Assembly: GCA_002354735.1 (NCBI GenBank)
Contig: DEMD01000011.1
Coordinates: forward strand, 186,001-250,000
Direction of reading: 5' to 3'
Source of the DNA: Gammaproteobacteria bacterium UBA2679
GTDB taxonomy: Bacteria > Pseudomonadota > Gammaproteobacteria > Pseudomonadales > Oleiphilaceae
Length of the DNA stretch: 64,000 nt
Made by a program: the position numbers and the translations under genes. Shown piece by piece: positions 29,230 to 37,827 of the stretch; position 1 is the first letter of the stretch; every line of letters begins with the position of its first letter. A model generated the notes under the pieces. It made no database searches. It was not told the DNA's origin and saw only the letters and a list, made by a program, of their open reading frames with translations.

Positions 29230-29943
29230 CTAAGCGTTGATGCTGACCGCAAAGCGCTGGCGCAGTGCCTGCTCACCGGCTAGCTCTGTATGCAGGCCAG
29301 TATCACTGGCACTTGCCTGAGGTACTGGCTGAGCATTGGCGTCCTGACTCTGCAGTCGACGCAGCTGATCCAGTCGAGTCGTGATATCCGGCAGTGAGTT
29401 GTGCGAACTTTGCTCGCTCAACAGGCTGCTGAACACTGGGTTCTCCGAGCCATACGCACTTTGCAGGCGCAGGTTGTTGCGCAGGTATTCGAAGGTGGGG
29501 GTGTGGGTACTCAATTTCACGAAGACCTGCTTCAGCTCAGACGACTGATTGAATTCGTCGGCGATTCGGGTTTTGAGTGCATCTGGCAGCGGGCCAACCA
29601 ATGCGAACTTGCCATCCTCATGGCGCTCGAGTGCCATCGGCGTGTTGCCGGGGATACCATGCTCCGACAATTTTTGCCGCAGCAGATTCTGAATCGCAAA
29701 AGTCTCCGGCGCGATATCGGCGCCGGCTTGCTGCAGCGTAACCCGCAAATAGCGGCCTGGCACGGCGCTACGGCTGCTGTCCTCACTCCGCTGCAGCCCA
29801 TCGATAGCCGCTGAACCGACTGACGGTTTTCCGGCGTTGCCCGTGGCTGAAGCGCTGTTGGCAGCTGCTGAAGCGCCAGCAGGGCTTTTCTTGTCCTGAT
29901 AAGCGCGGTAGCCTTCGCCTAGTAATGTCTGTATCAGTCCCAT
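29230..29943 (-). CDS. Hypothetical protein
   Basis: Unrecognised 237-aa cytoplasmic-looking protein. The ATG at 29941-29943 gives MGLIQTLLGEGYRAYQDKK; the frame is open for about 40 codons upstream, but that part is unlikely coding. Residues about 20-45 are Ala/Ser/Gly-rich and low complexity. A folded-looking region follows (RYLRVTLQQAGADIAPETFAIQNLLRQKLSEHGIPG, then LERHEDGKFALVGPLPDALKTRI), with a polar Gln/Ser-rich C-terminal third. No signal peptide or membrane helix. It diverges from sbcB. No function assigned. Confidence 0.65.
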   Translation of the reverse strand: MGLIQTLLGEGYRAYQDKKSPAGASAAANSASATGNAGKPSVGSAAIDGLQRSEDSSRSAVPGRYLRVTLQQAGADIAPETFAIQNLLRQKLSEHGIPGNTPMALERHEDGKFALVGPLPDALKTRIADEFNQSSELKQVFVKLSTHTPTFEYLRNNLRLQSAYGSENPVFSSLLSEQSSHNSLPDITTRLDQLRRLQSQDANAQPVPQASASDTGLHTELAGEQALRQRFAVSINA

Positions 29944-30111
29944 ACATGCTGTCTCTAATCTGCTTGCTCTGTCAGGTCTGTCGATGCGTTTTGCATCGTG
30001 GCAAAAGCCTGCCAGTTTTAGCTCATTTCGAGCTCCTGAACTGAAGGTAAGCAGATTGCATGCCACTATTATTTCATCGCGTCTCGCGCGTTATCAAGAC
30101 AAGGCCTCATC

Positions 30112-31617
30112 TTGACCCAACAGCACACCTTCCTATGGCACGACTACGAAACCTTCGGCGCCGATCCGACCCGGGACAGGCCGTGTCAATTTGCTGCGCT
30201 GCGAACTGACGCGCAGCTCGAACCTCTCGGCGAGCCGGTGACCTGGTTCGCTCAGCCGGCGGACGATTATCTACCGGCACCGGAAGCCTGCCTGATCACT
30301 GGTATTACGCCGCAGCGAGCACTCGCCGAGGGTGAGCCAGAAGCATTATTCATGCAGCGGGTACTGCAGCTCATGTCGGAGCCTGGCACCTGCGTCGTTG
30401 GCTACAACAGTCTGTCTTTCGACGATGAAGTAACCCGCTTTTCAGCCTGGCGCAATCTTTTCGACCCCTACGCGCGCGAATGGCAGAACGGCAACAGCCG
30501 TTTTGATCTGATCAACGTTGTCAGAATGGCCAAGGCACTGCGCCCAGAGGGTATCAACTGGCCGGAGAACGAGCAGGGGCGTGCAAGTTTCCGCCTCGAG
30601 CACCTCACTGCCGCCAATGGCATCGAACACAGTGCTGCCCACGACGCCATGGCTGATGTTAATGCCACTCTGGCCTTGGCACGCCTGCTCAGGTCAGCGC
30701 AGCCGAAGCTGTTCGACTGGGCACTCAAACTGCGTGACAAGCGTTTCGTTCAGGCCCAGCTCATGCCGTGCTTCACTACCGCCTTTCTGCACTTTGGCGC
30801 AGAGTACGGCGCTGAGCGAAACTGTACGGCCCTGCTGGTACCGCTCGCGATTCATCCACAGCAGAAAGGCTGCATTGTCTGCTTCGATCTGAATACCGAG
30901 CCGGACACCTTGCTTGCAGAAAGCAGCGATCGTCTGCTGGAGTTGATGTATCTGCCGGAAGCCCAGCTTGGTGTGAATGGCAAGCGCCCGGGCCTGGTTC
31001 AGCTAAAGTGCAACCGGGTCCCCATGCTGGCCCCAGTCGCCATTCTTAAGACCCTACCGGCCGCGCGAGTGGCTGAACTGCTCCCTCAGCTCGATGCGAT
31101 GCGTCGGCGAATGAAGGTTCTGCAGGCCAACCGGACGCTGGTGGAGCAAAAGGTTGCCGAAATCTACCGGAAAGAACGGGGACAGGCGCTGTGTTCGGAG
31201 GCAGAGAGCAGTCTCTATAACGGTGGATTTCTCAGCTCGGATGATCGCCAGAAACTCGACGGGTTCCGTGATGGGCTATTCGCGCTAGCCAGCGGTGGGG
31301 AGCCCGCTACAGCAGCAAGCACCGACCTGAATCGCCTGAAATTTTCCGACGAGCGCCTGGCTGATCTCTGCCTGCGCTTCAAGGCGCGTAATTTTTCTGA
31401 AATGCTGACTGAGGCAGAACATGCGCGCTGGTCGAACTACAGGCTGCAGCGGCTGCAACACGGTGCCGATAACCGCACGCTGACGCTTGATACCTATTTT
31501 CAAGCTCTTGAAGCACTCGCGGTCCAGCATAAGATGGATGCTGGCAAAATCGAGATACTGGAAGAGTTGAAAATATACGGCGAGGCGCTGGTCGACGAGA
31601 TAGAGCCGGAGTACTGA
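30112..31617 (+). CDS. sbcB: Exodeoxyribonuclease I
   Basis: Single-strand-specific 3'-5' exonuclease of the DnaQ superfamily, involved in mismatch repair and suppression of recombination. The 501-aa product has ExoI HDYETFGADPTRDRP with the DxE metal ligands, the second motif VGYNSLSFDDEVTRF, and the third motif HDAMADVNATLALARLL. The SH3-like and helical C-terminal parts are of usual size. Translation starts at a TTG, with AAGG 7 bases before it. The end of the gene forms part of a terminator hairpin. Confidence 0.95.
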   Translation: MTQQHTFLWHDYETFGADPTRDRPCQFAALRTDAQLEPLGEPVTWFAQPADDYLPAPEACLITGITPQRALAEGEPEALFMQRVLQLMSEPGTCVVGYNSLSFDDEVTRFSAWRNLFDPYAREWQNGNSRFDLINVVRMAKALRPEGINWPENEQGRASFRLEHLTAANGIEHSAAHDAMADVNATLALARLLRSAQPKLFDWALKLRDKRFVQAQLMPCFTTAFLHFGAEYGAERNCTALLVPLAIHPQQKGCIVCFDLNTEPDTLLAESSDRLLELMYLPEAQLGVNGKRPGLVQLKCNRVPMLAPVAILKTLPAARVAELLPQLDAMRRRMKVLQANRTLVEQKVAEIYRKERGQALCSEAESSLYNGGFLSSDDRQKLDGFRDGLFALASGGEPATAASTDLNRLKFSDERLADLCLRFKARNFSEMLTEAEHARWSNYRLQRLQHGADNRTLTLDTYFQALEALAVQHKMDAGKIEILEELKIYGEALVDEIEPEY

Positions 31618-31632
31618 GTCTCCGGCTCTTTT
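31602..31632 (+). terminator. Rho-independent terminator overlapping the sbcB stop
   Basis: AGAGCCGGAG (31602-31611) pairs with CTCCGGCTCT (31620-31629), followed by more T residues to 31632. The loop is 8 bases and contains the sbcB stop codon (31615-31617), so the left arm lies in the last coding codons. The next gene converges from 31640. Confidence 0.8.
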
Positions 31633-31639
31633 GGTGGCC

Positions 31640-34600
31640 TTACTCGACCGGTACGAACAGCCCGTTCTGTTTCACGAAAAGCTCTTTGGAAGGCAGCTGT
31701 TTCATATCGGCAGGCGGCCAGGGCAGTGCGGCCGTATCTGAATCGATTGCGGCAGCCTCTGTGGCGCTGGCTGCTTCTGGCTCAGCGTAGAACAACAGAC
31801 CCTCCGGTGCCTCAATAAACTGCTTCTGATAGTAGGCCAACACCTCGCTCTTGCTGAGCGCACTGACCGCTTTGGCAATCTGCTTGGTCGTATCGAAATT
31901 TTCGTTGCCGATATCGATCTCGGTCCAGTAACGGTCCGAGCGCTGCTCGAGCGTTTTGTCTTTCTCCAGCAAGCGGGTGATCAGGGCTGCCTTGTGCTGT
32001 TCGAAATCAGCGTCAGTCATGGACTCGACACTGGTCGCGAACTCATTCAGGAAGTCAGTGGTTTCAGCATGAATTTCTGCCGGGCGGTTGCTGGGGGACT
32101 GCACGATGAAGGCGAGCCCCGGCACTTCCAGCAAGGTGAAGGGTGTAGCGAAGACCACGTAACCCATCTGCTTTTGCGTCCGCACTCTATTGTAATAGGG
32201 TGTACTCATCATTTGAGCCAGCAGACCGAACTGTGCACGATGCTGATAGCTGCGCGACGGCCCTTGCACGTAATAGAGGTAAGCCCAGTCCGGATGCTGG
32301 GTCTGCTCACGGGCGTGGTACCTTGCGTCGGTGATATCCACGATCCTGCTCTTCTCAACCGTCACCGGCTCCGCCTGTTTCAGCAGTATGTCCTGCACGA
32401 CTTCCGAGGCAGCCATGGCCTGCTCCCGGGTTACGTTGCCATGGGCCAGAATCGTTGCGTGCAGCTTGCGCAGGAACTTGTCGGCAAAGGGGCGCATGTC
32501 ATCTGCAGAAACAGACTCCAGTGCAGCAGCCTGCTCCTTCTCATCCCAGGCCGGAACGAGCAGGGTGCGTCGTGAACGCGTGGCGATGCGCTCGAATGGC
32601 TTGCTCTGTTCGGCATTACGCAAGCTTCGAAGGATTTCCTTCTTGATCTGCTTGAACCGGACCGGGTCGATCTTCAGGCCGGCCAGTGTATTCAGTACCT
32701 TTTCCACCAGCACATACTGCTTATCGCTATAGCCGTCGATGCGAAGCGTCAGGCCGCGCACATGCTTGTAGAGCTTGAAGTCCAGGCCGGCGACATAGGC
32801 TTCGTAGGTGTACTCATTGAGCTTGTCTTCGGTCAGGCTCACCAGCATCTCGGTCATGACCAGGTCGCGAACAGATGCATTCGCCAACGGTGACTGGAGC
32901 GAGACGTAAAGACTGGCTTTTGGCGAGCCAAAGCTTGTGTCCTTGGCATACCAGGTATCCATGCCCGGGCGCTGGATCAGCCGCTCTGGCTTTTCGGAAT
33001 CGGCCTCTGCAAGCAGGTCCAGGCGATCCGGGATAAAGCTGTTATGGTCGGGCAGTGCCAGCAACTCGCTGATCGCGCTGCGCTCATCGGACTGCGCCAC
33101 CTTGCCGCCTTCGCTGCCGTACTGGGCAAGGTCAGCCTTACTGAGGCGCTGCAGGGAGTAGGGTACCTGATACCACTGTTCTACCTTGTCGAGCCCCTTC
33201 TGGTCCGGCGCTGTCAGCAAGGCGAGCATGTTCTCCGGCACGATTTGGTCGGCATACGACTGGATGAGTTCAGCATCGAATTTATCCAGGGTGTAAGGCG
33301 CAGAAAGGACGATGGCGGGATCAAAGTCGTGTAAGCGACCGGCGAGCGAACTGACGATATGAATCGGTGCCGATTTCTCCTGGAACTTGAACGCCAGTTC
33401 CATCATTCGCTGCTGTTCTTCGAAGCGCCAGGCTTCGATGCCTTTTTCACGGATAAGATCGACGTAGTCGAAAACACCTGCAATCACGGCATCATGCTGA
33501 TCGACACCCTGTTTCGTAAGATTGACCGATATGCTCAACAGGGCGCGCTGGTCTGTGTTGATGAAGATCCCGGCGGACAGGCCTTCAGCCAGCTGACGCG
33601 CCTTGAGTGCCGATAGCAGGCTGCCTTCGCCCTCATGGCCAATGAGATAGGTAAGGTAGTACAGGGGCTTGGTCTGATAGTGTGGCAGGGTCGAGGGTAC
33701 GTCGAACAGCAAGGTGAGTGAACGGCGTTCGCGGAAGGGCTCGATTCTGACCAGGGCCGGAATTTCGCTTTCAGTCAGAAAGCGCTGCTCAAGGCGACCC
33801 ACAACAGGGCCTTCGAGAGACGGCGTGTCGGGCGACAGGCCAGCTTCGTTCGATGCTGTCAGGTGTTCAAGCGAAGGTTTCGCCGGCACCGGCTCGAACA
33901 GCGGTTTCACCATCGCTTCCAGTTCATCGAGTGGCTCAGATCCCAGCACTACGAGGCGCATCTGATCTGCACGATAATGTTCTGCATAGAATTTCAACAG
34001 TTCATCCCGGATGCTGGATCCCTCTCTGTCTTCGAGGGTTGTGAGCGAACCAACCGCGAACTTGGACATCGGATGGGACTGATTGATTGCTTCCTTCAAC
34101 ACGCCAAAGAAGCGCCGGCCGTCATCCTTCAGCTTTGCGCTGTATTCCGAGTTGACCGCATTCTTTTCGCGCTCGACATATTCGGCTGTGAACAGGGGCG
34201 CGGTGAATTGCTGCGAAAAGCGATCCAGCGCCGGAGCGAGAAACTGCTTGTCGATGTCAAAGAAATAATTCGTGTGGTTTAGGCTGGTGCTGGCGTTGTG
34301 CGAGCCGCCGTGCTGGTTGATGTATTTCTGATAGGCATCGGCATCAGGATATTTTTCGGTGCCGAGAAAGAGCATATGTTCAAGGAAATGCGCCAGCCCC
34401 TGGCGGTCGACAGGATCGTCCTCACTGCCCACATGCACGTCCATGGCTGCTGCGGCCTTGTCGGTCGTGGGGTCGGAAATAAGCAGGACCTGCAGGCCGT
34501 TCGGCAGGTCCAGGCTCCGATACTCTCTCGAGTCGTTCGGGCTCTTCTTGATCATGTCAGTCCGCTGCTCGTGAGGTGAATCCGAAGCCGCTCCGTCGCC

Positions 34601-34744
34601 TGCAGTTGTCGATCCACCAGGCAGCGCCGAACAGGCACTCAGGAGCAGCATGGTGAAGATGGTTACAGGCAATATAGTTAAACGCGGCGCAAATGTCTTG
34701 GCCTTGGCACTACGGGCACGAGCGGATTCTGCAAATATACGCAT
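31640..34744 (-). CDS. M16 (insulinase/pitrilysin family) lipoprotein protease
   Basis: Large zinc metallopeptidase, 1034 aa, of the protease III/insulysin type. A lipoprotein signal is visible: hydrophobic core, then lipobox LSAC with Cys38, so the enzyme is expected on a periplasmic membrane face. The inverted zinc motif HFLEH is at residues 119-123 with the third ligand in ENAVNSEYSAKL about 75 residues later. The four-domain clamshell length is normal; the second half includes the R/Y region PYYNRVRTQKQMGYVVFATP. It diverges from the fatty acyl-CoA reductase gene. Substrates are probably short peptides; a precise role is not evident. Confidence 0.92.
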   Translation of the reverse strand: MRIFAESARARSAKAKTFAPRLTILPVTIFTMLLLSACSALPGGSTTAGDGAASDSPHEQRTDMIKKSPNDSREYRSLDLPNGLQVLLISDPTTDKAAAAMDVHVGSEDDPVDRQGLAHFLEHMLFLGTEKYPDADAYQKYINQHGGSHNASTSLNHTNYFFDIDKQFLAPALDRFSQQFTAPLFTAEYVEREKNAVNSEYSAKLKDDGRRFFGVLKEAINQSHPMSKFAVGSLTTLEDREGSSIRDELLKFYAEHYRADQMRLVVLGSEPLDELEAMVKPLFEPVPAKPSLEHLTASNEAGLSPDTPSLEGPVVGRLEQRFLTESEIPALVRIEPFRERRSLTLLFDVPSTLPHYQTKPLYYLTYLIGHEGEGSLLSALKARQLAEGLSAGIFINTDQRALLSISVNLTKQGVDQHDAVIAGVFDYVDLIREKGIEAWRFEEQQRMMELAFKFQEKSAPIHIVSSLAGRLHDFDPAIVLSAPYTLDKFDAELIQSYADQIVPENMLALLTAPDQKGLDKVEQWYQVPYSLQRLSKADLAQYGSEGGKVAQSDERSAISELLALPDHNSFIPDRLDLLAEADSEKPERLIQRPGMDTWYAKDTSFGSPKASLYVSLQSPLANASVRDLVMTEMLVSLTEDKLNEYTYEAYVAGLDFKLYKHVRGLTLRIDGYSDKQYVLVEKVLNTLAGLKIDPVRFKQIKKEILRSLRNAEQSKPFERIATRSRRTLLVPAWDEKEQAAALESVSADDMRPFADKFLRKLHATILAHGNVTREQAMAASEVVQDILLKQAEPVTVEKSRIVDITDARYHAREQTQHPDWAYLYYVQGPSRSYQHRAQFGLLAQMMSTPYYNRVRTQKQMGYVVFATPFTLLEVPGLAFIVQSPSNRPAEIHAETTDFLNEFATSVESMTDADFEQHKAALITRLLEKDKTLEQRSDRYWTEIDIGNENFDTTKQIAKAVSALSKSEVLAYYQKQFIEAPEGLLFYAEPEAASATEAAAIDSDTAALPWPPADMKQLPSKELFVKQNGLFVPVE

Positions 34745-34855
34745 GATTGGAAGCAGCTACCTTGTTGTTTGAGAGGGTGCGATGGGCGCGCCGCCGAAAT
34801 TACCGGCATGGCTGCGCCCGAGTATATCAGCGGCAAAACTAATTATGTTTTAATA

Positions 34856-34871
34856 CATCTTAATCAAGATG
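34856..34871. promoter_or_regulatory. 16-bp palindrome between M16 protease and FAR genes
   Basis: CATCTT (34856-34861), spacer AATC, AAGATG (34866-34871): a perfect 6-bp inverted repeat in an AT-rich patch of the divergent intergenic region, about 95 bases upstream of the FAR start. It has the dimensions of a dimeric repressor operator. No known operator consensus was recognised. Confidence 0.35.
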
Positions 34872-34966
34872 AGTGGGCGCGGCATCCTCAGATCTCTGCC
34901 ATACTTCCAGCTCCGCTTTTTTTGCCTGAACTGCACAGTGCTACCTCATAAGAAGGAAAAATTATC

Positions 34967-36949
34967 ATGAATTACTTTTTGACCGGCGGTACCGGATTCA
35001 TCGGCAGCTTTCTCGTGCCGAAATTGTTGGCGCGTGGCGGCACGGTTTATGTGCTGACCCGTTCCGGCTCCATGGACAAGGTCAAACAGCTTCGTGAGCG
35101 ATGGAACGCGACGGACAAAAACCTCGTCGCCATCAAGGGTGACCTGACCAAGAAGAATCTCGGTGTCGCAAAGAAGGATCTTGCCAATCTCGAAGGCAAG
35201 ATCGATCACGTGTTTCACCTCGCAGCGGTCTACGACATGATGGCCGATGCTGAAACCCAGGAAGCTGCTAACGTCGATGGAACACGTAACGCCGTCAATT
35301 TTGCTGAGGCTGCAAAAGCTGGCTGTTTCCATCATATCAGCTCCATCGCGGTCGCTGGCCTGTACCGCGGCATATTCCGTGAAGACATGTTCAAGGAGGC
35401 CGAGAAACTCGAGAACCCCTACATGCGCACCAAGCACGAATCAGAAAAAGTCGTGCGTGAAGAGTGTGACGTGCCGTTCCGAATCTATCGTCCCGGCATG
35501 GTGGTGGGTCACTCGAAGACAGGCGAGATCGACAAGATCGACGGCCCGTATTATCTGTTCAGAATGATTCAGAAAGTGCGCAACCTGCTGCCACAGTGGG
35601 TGCCGACCATCGGGATCGAAGGTGGTCGACTTAATATTGTGCCAGTCGATTTCGTTGTCGATGCGCTGGATTATATCGCCCACGCCAAGGGCGAGGATGG
35701 CAAGTGCTTCCACCTCACCGATCCTGATCCATACAAGGCTGGTGAGGTGCTCAACATCTTTGCCAAGGCCGGCCACGCGCCAACGATGGCGATGCGTATC
35801 GACAGCCGCATGTTCGGTTTCATTCCGCCGATCATCCGTCAGGGCCTGAAGAAGCTGCCACCGATTCAGCGCATGAAGAATGCTGTGCTCAACGATCTCG
35901 GCATCCCGTCGAGCGTCATGGAGTTCATCAACTATCCAACGAAGTTCGATAGCCGTGAAACCGAGCGGGTACTGAAGGGTAGTGGTATCGAAGTTCCCCG
36001 TCTGGAAAGCTATGCACCGGCGATCTGGGATTATTGGGAGCGTAATCTCGATCCTGACCTGTTCAAGGATCGCACGCTCAAGGGCGCCGTAAAAGGCAAG
36101 GTCTGTGTGGTTACGGGTGCGACTTCCGGCATAGGTCTAGCGACGGCCGAGCTGCTGGCCGATGCTGGCGCAATCGTCGTTATTGCTGCACGCACCAAGG
36201 AAAACCTGGATGCGACCAAGGCCCAGCTCGAGAAGCGCGGTGGTAACATTCACGCCTATCAGCTCGATGCTGCCGACATGAGCGATTGCGATCGCTTCGT
36301 TGCCGAAGTGCTCAAGGATCATGGTCATGTCGATGTGCTCGTCAACAATGCCGGTCGATCGATCCGCCGTTCGATCCAGTTCGCCTTCGACCGTTTCCAT
36401 GACTTCGAACGCACCATGCAGCTGAACTATTTCGGCTCATTGCGCCTGATCATGGGCTTCATGCCGAGCATGCTCGAGCGCCGCAGTGGTCAAATCATCA
36501 ATATTTCTTCGATTGGTGTACTGACCAACGCGCCACGCTTCTCGGCCTATGTGTCGTCGAAGGCGGCTCTGGATGCCTTTTCACGTTGTGCGGCATCGGA
36601 GTTCAGCGATCAGAACATCAAGTTCACTACCATCAACATGCCGCTGGTCCGTACGCCGATGATCAGTCCGACCAAGATCTACGATTCGGTGCCGACACTG
36701 TCGACTGCCGAGGCTGGTCAGCTGGTGGCCGATGCCATCATCTACAAGCCAAAGCGTATCGCGACTCGTCTTGGTATCACTGCGCAGGTCATTCATGCGG
36801 TTATGCCGAAGTTCGGTGAGATCATCATGAACACCGGTTTCAGAATGTTCCCTGATTCCGCGGCAGCTACAGGTCAGACCGATCAGAAGCCAAAAGTGTC
36901 GACCGAGCAGGTTGCCTTTGCAGCACTGATGCGCGGCATTCACTGGTAA
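34967..36949 (+). CDS. Bifunctional fatty acyl-CoA reductase (alcohol-forming, Marinobacter type)
   Basis: 660-aa protein closely resembling the Marinobacter alcohol-forming fatty acyl-CoA reductase, which reduces acyl-CoA to aldehyde and then to alcohol with NADPH. The N-terminal extended-SDR domain has TGGTGFIGSFL (about 7-17) and a YxxxK pair in YMRTKHESEK (about 149-153). A second SDR domain begins near residue 375 with VTGATSGIGLATAELL and has its YxxxK in YVSSKAAL (about 528-532). In the Marinobacter enzyme the C-terminal half makes the aldehyde and the N-terminal half the alcohol. Monocistronic, preceded by AAGGAAAA. With the WS/DGAT at 14961-16349 it supplies the wax ester route. Confidence 0.92.
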   Translation: MNYFLTGGTGFIGSFLVPKLLARGGTVYVLTRSGSMDKVKQLRERWNATDKNLVAIKGDLTKKNLGVAKKDLANLEGKIDHVFHLAAVYDMMADAETQEAANVDGTRNAVNFAEAAKAGCFHHISSIAVAGLYRGIFREDMFKEAEKLENPYMRTKHESEKVVREECDVPFRIYRPGMVVGHSKTGEIDKIDGPYYLFRMIQKVRNLLPQWVPTIGIEGGRLNIVPVDFVVDALDYIAHAKGEDGKCFHLTDPDPYKAGEVLNIFAKAGHAPTMAMRIDSRMFGFIPPIIRQGLKKLPPIQRMKNAVLNDLGIPSSVMEFINYPTKFDSRETERVLKGSGIEVPRLESYAPAIWDYWERNLDPDLFKDRTLKGAVKGKVCVVTGATSGIGLATAELLADAGAIVVIAARTKENLDATKAQLEKRGGNIHAYQLDAADMSDCDRFVAEVLKDHGHVDVLVNNAGRSIRRSIQFAFDRFHDFERTMQLNYFGSLRLIMGFMPSMLERRSGQIINISSIGVLTNAPRFSAYVSSKAALDAFSRCAASEFSDQNIKFTTINMPLVRTPMISPTKIYDSVPTLSTAEAGQLVADAIIYKPKRIATRLGITAQVIHAVMPKFGEIIMNTGFRMFPDSAAATGQTDQKPKVSTEQVAFAALMRGIHW

Positions 36950-36967
36950 GCCGAACGGCAAGGCCTC

Positions 36968-37006
36968 TGCCACGAGGTGGCACCATAAGCGTGTCGCCTC
37001 GTGGCA
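36968..37006. repeat. Long hairpin with an alternative nested hairpin, FAR-peroxiredoxin gap
   Basis: TGCCACGAGG (36968-36977) pairs with CCTCGTGGCA (36997-37006); the pairing extends inward to a 16-bp stem with two G-U pairs and a 7-base loop. The left arm can instead fold alone, TGCCAC (36968-36973) with GTGGCA (36977-36982). A five-T run lies at 37017-37021, 10 bases after the long stem, too far for an ordinary terminator. It may end the FAR message or protect its 3' end. Confidence 0.5.
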
Positions 37007-37038
37007 TCCAGCTTGATTTTTCCTCCAGTCAGTCCCCA

Positions 37039-37044
37039 TATGAT
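37039..37044 (+). promoter_or_regulatory. Candidate -10 element for the peroxiredoxin gene
   Basis: TATGAT matches the -10 consensus at five of six positions. The only -35-like hexamer, TTGATT at 37013-37018, is 20 bases away, so an activator may be needed or the call is wrong. It lies 66 bases before the gene start. Confidence 0.3.
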
Positions 37045-37110
37045 AGATGGCGCTTCAAGGCGCGTACTGAATGGAGTTCTTCAAACAACAGATTGCACAA
37101 GGAAACTACA

Positions 37111-37713
37111 ATGAGCGTCCTCGTTGGAAAACCAGCCCCGGATTTCGATGTCCCAGCAGTACTTGGCACTGGTGAAATCGTTGAAAGTTACAAATTCTCT
37201 GAAGCGACAAAGGGCAAGTACGCCCTGATATTTTTCTATCCGCTCGACTTCACTTTTGTTTGCCCATCCGAGCTGATCGCCCTGGACAAGCGTATGGCGC
37301 AGTTCAAGGAACGTGGCGTCGAAGTGATTTCAGTCTCGATCGATTCGCACTTTACCCACAACGCCTGGCGCAAGACGCCTGTGGACAAGGGCGGTATAGG
37401 TGAAGTGAAGTACACTATGGCGGCCGACATGAACCACGATATCTGCAAGGCCTACGACGTAGAGTCATCAGGCGGCGTCGCGTTCCGCGGAGCCTTCATG
37501 ATCGACAAGAATGGCATCGTTCGTTCGCAGATCATCAACGACCTGCCAATCGGTCGGAACATGGAAGAGATTCTGCGTGTGTTCGATGCGATCGAGTTCC
37601 ATGAAGAGCATGGCGAAGTCTGCCCAGCGAACTGGAAGAAGGGTGATAAGGGTATGGATGCGTCGCCAGAGGGTGTGGCGTCTTATCTGACTGAGAATGC
37701 CGAAGCGCTGTAG
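37111..37713 (+). CDS. Typical 2-Cys peroxiredoxin (AhpC/Tsa family)
   Basis: 200-aa thiol peroxidase reducing hydrogen peroxide and organic peroxides. The peroxidatic Cys is in DFTFVCPSE (about residue 50) and the resolving Cys in EVCPANW (about 170), as in Prx1-type enzymes. AAGGA at 37099-37103 fixes the ATG at 37111; open frame further upstream runs through the intergenic hairpin and is not coding. It precedes the rnt-pyrC / motY-argG block, as in Pseudomonas. A strong terminator follows. Confidence 0.95.
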   Translation: MSVLVGKPAPDFDVPAVLGTGEIVESYKFSEATKGKYALIFFYPLDFTFVCPSELIALDKRMAQFKERGVEVISVSIDSHFTHNAWRKTPVDKGGIGEVKYTMAADMNHDICKAYDVESSGGVAFRGAFMIDKNGIVRSQIINDLPIGRNMEEILRVFDAIEFHEEHGEVCPANWKKGDKGMDASPEGVASYLTENAEAL

Positions 37714-37750
37714 AAGCAGGCAGCCGGAATAGTCTCCGGCGCACTCATCA

Positions 37751-37775
37751 AAAACCCGGCAATGCCGGGTTTTTT
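37751..37775. terminator. Bidirectional rho-independent terminator
   Basis: AAAACCCGGC (37751-37760), loop AAT, GCCGGGTTTT (37764-37773), with the T-run extending to 37775. The matching A-run on the left gives a T-run on the other strand, so it can end both the peroxiredoxin transcript and the converging rnt-pyrC transcript. Confidence 0.9.
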
Positions 37776-37827
37776 ACTATCTGATTTTTATGCAGTGGCC
37801 CGATGCACGCAGCAGGCTTCAGAGAAG

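Noticed and set aside
28848..29240. Plus-strand open frame running through the kinase 3' end and the intergenic hairpin
   Set aside because: Its first part is out of frame with the kinase gene and the rest has no start signal or resemblance to a protein; the hairpin argues for non-coding DNA.
36991..37110. Upstream extension of the peroxiredoxin gene (open frame from 36991)
   Set aside because: It starts inside the intergenic hairpin, and peroxiredoxins begin at the ATG at 37111, which has a good ribosome site.
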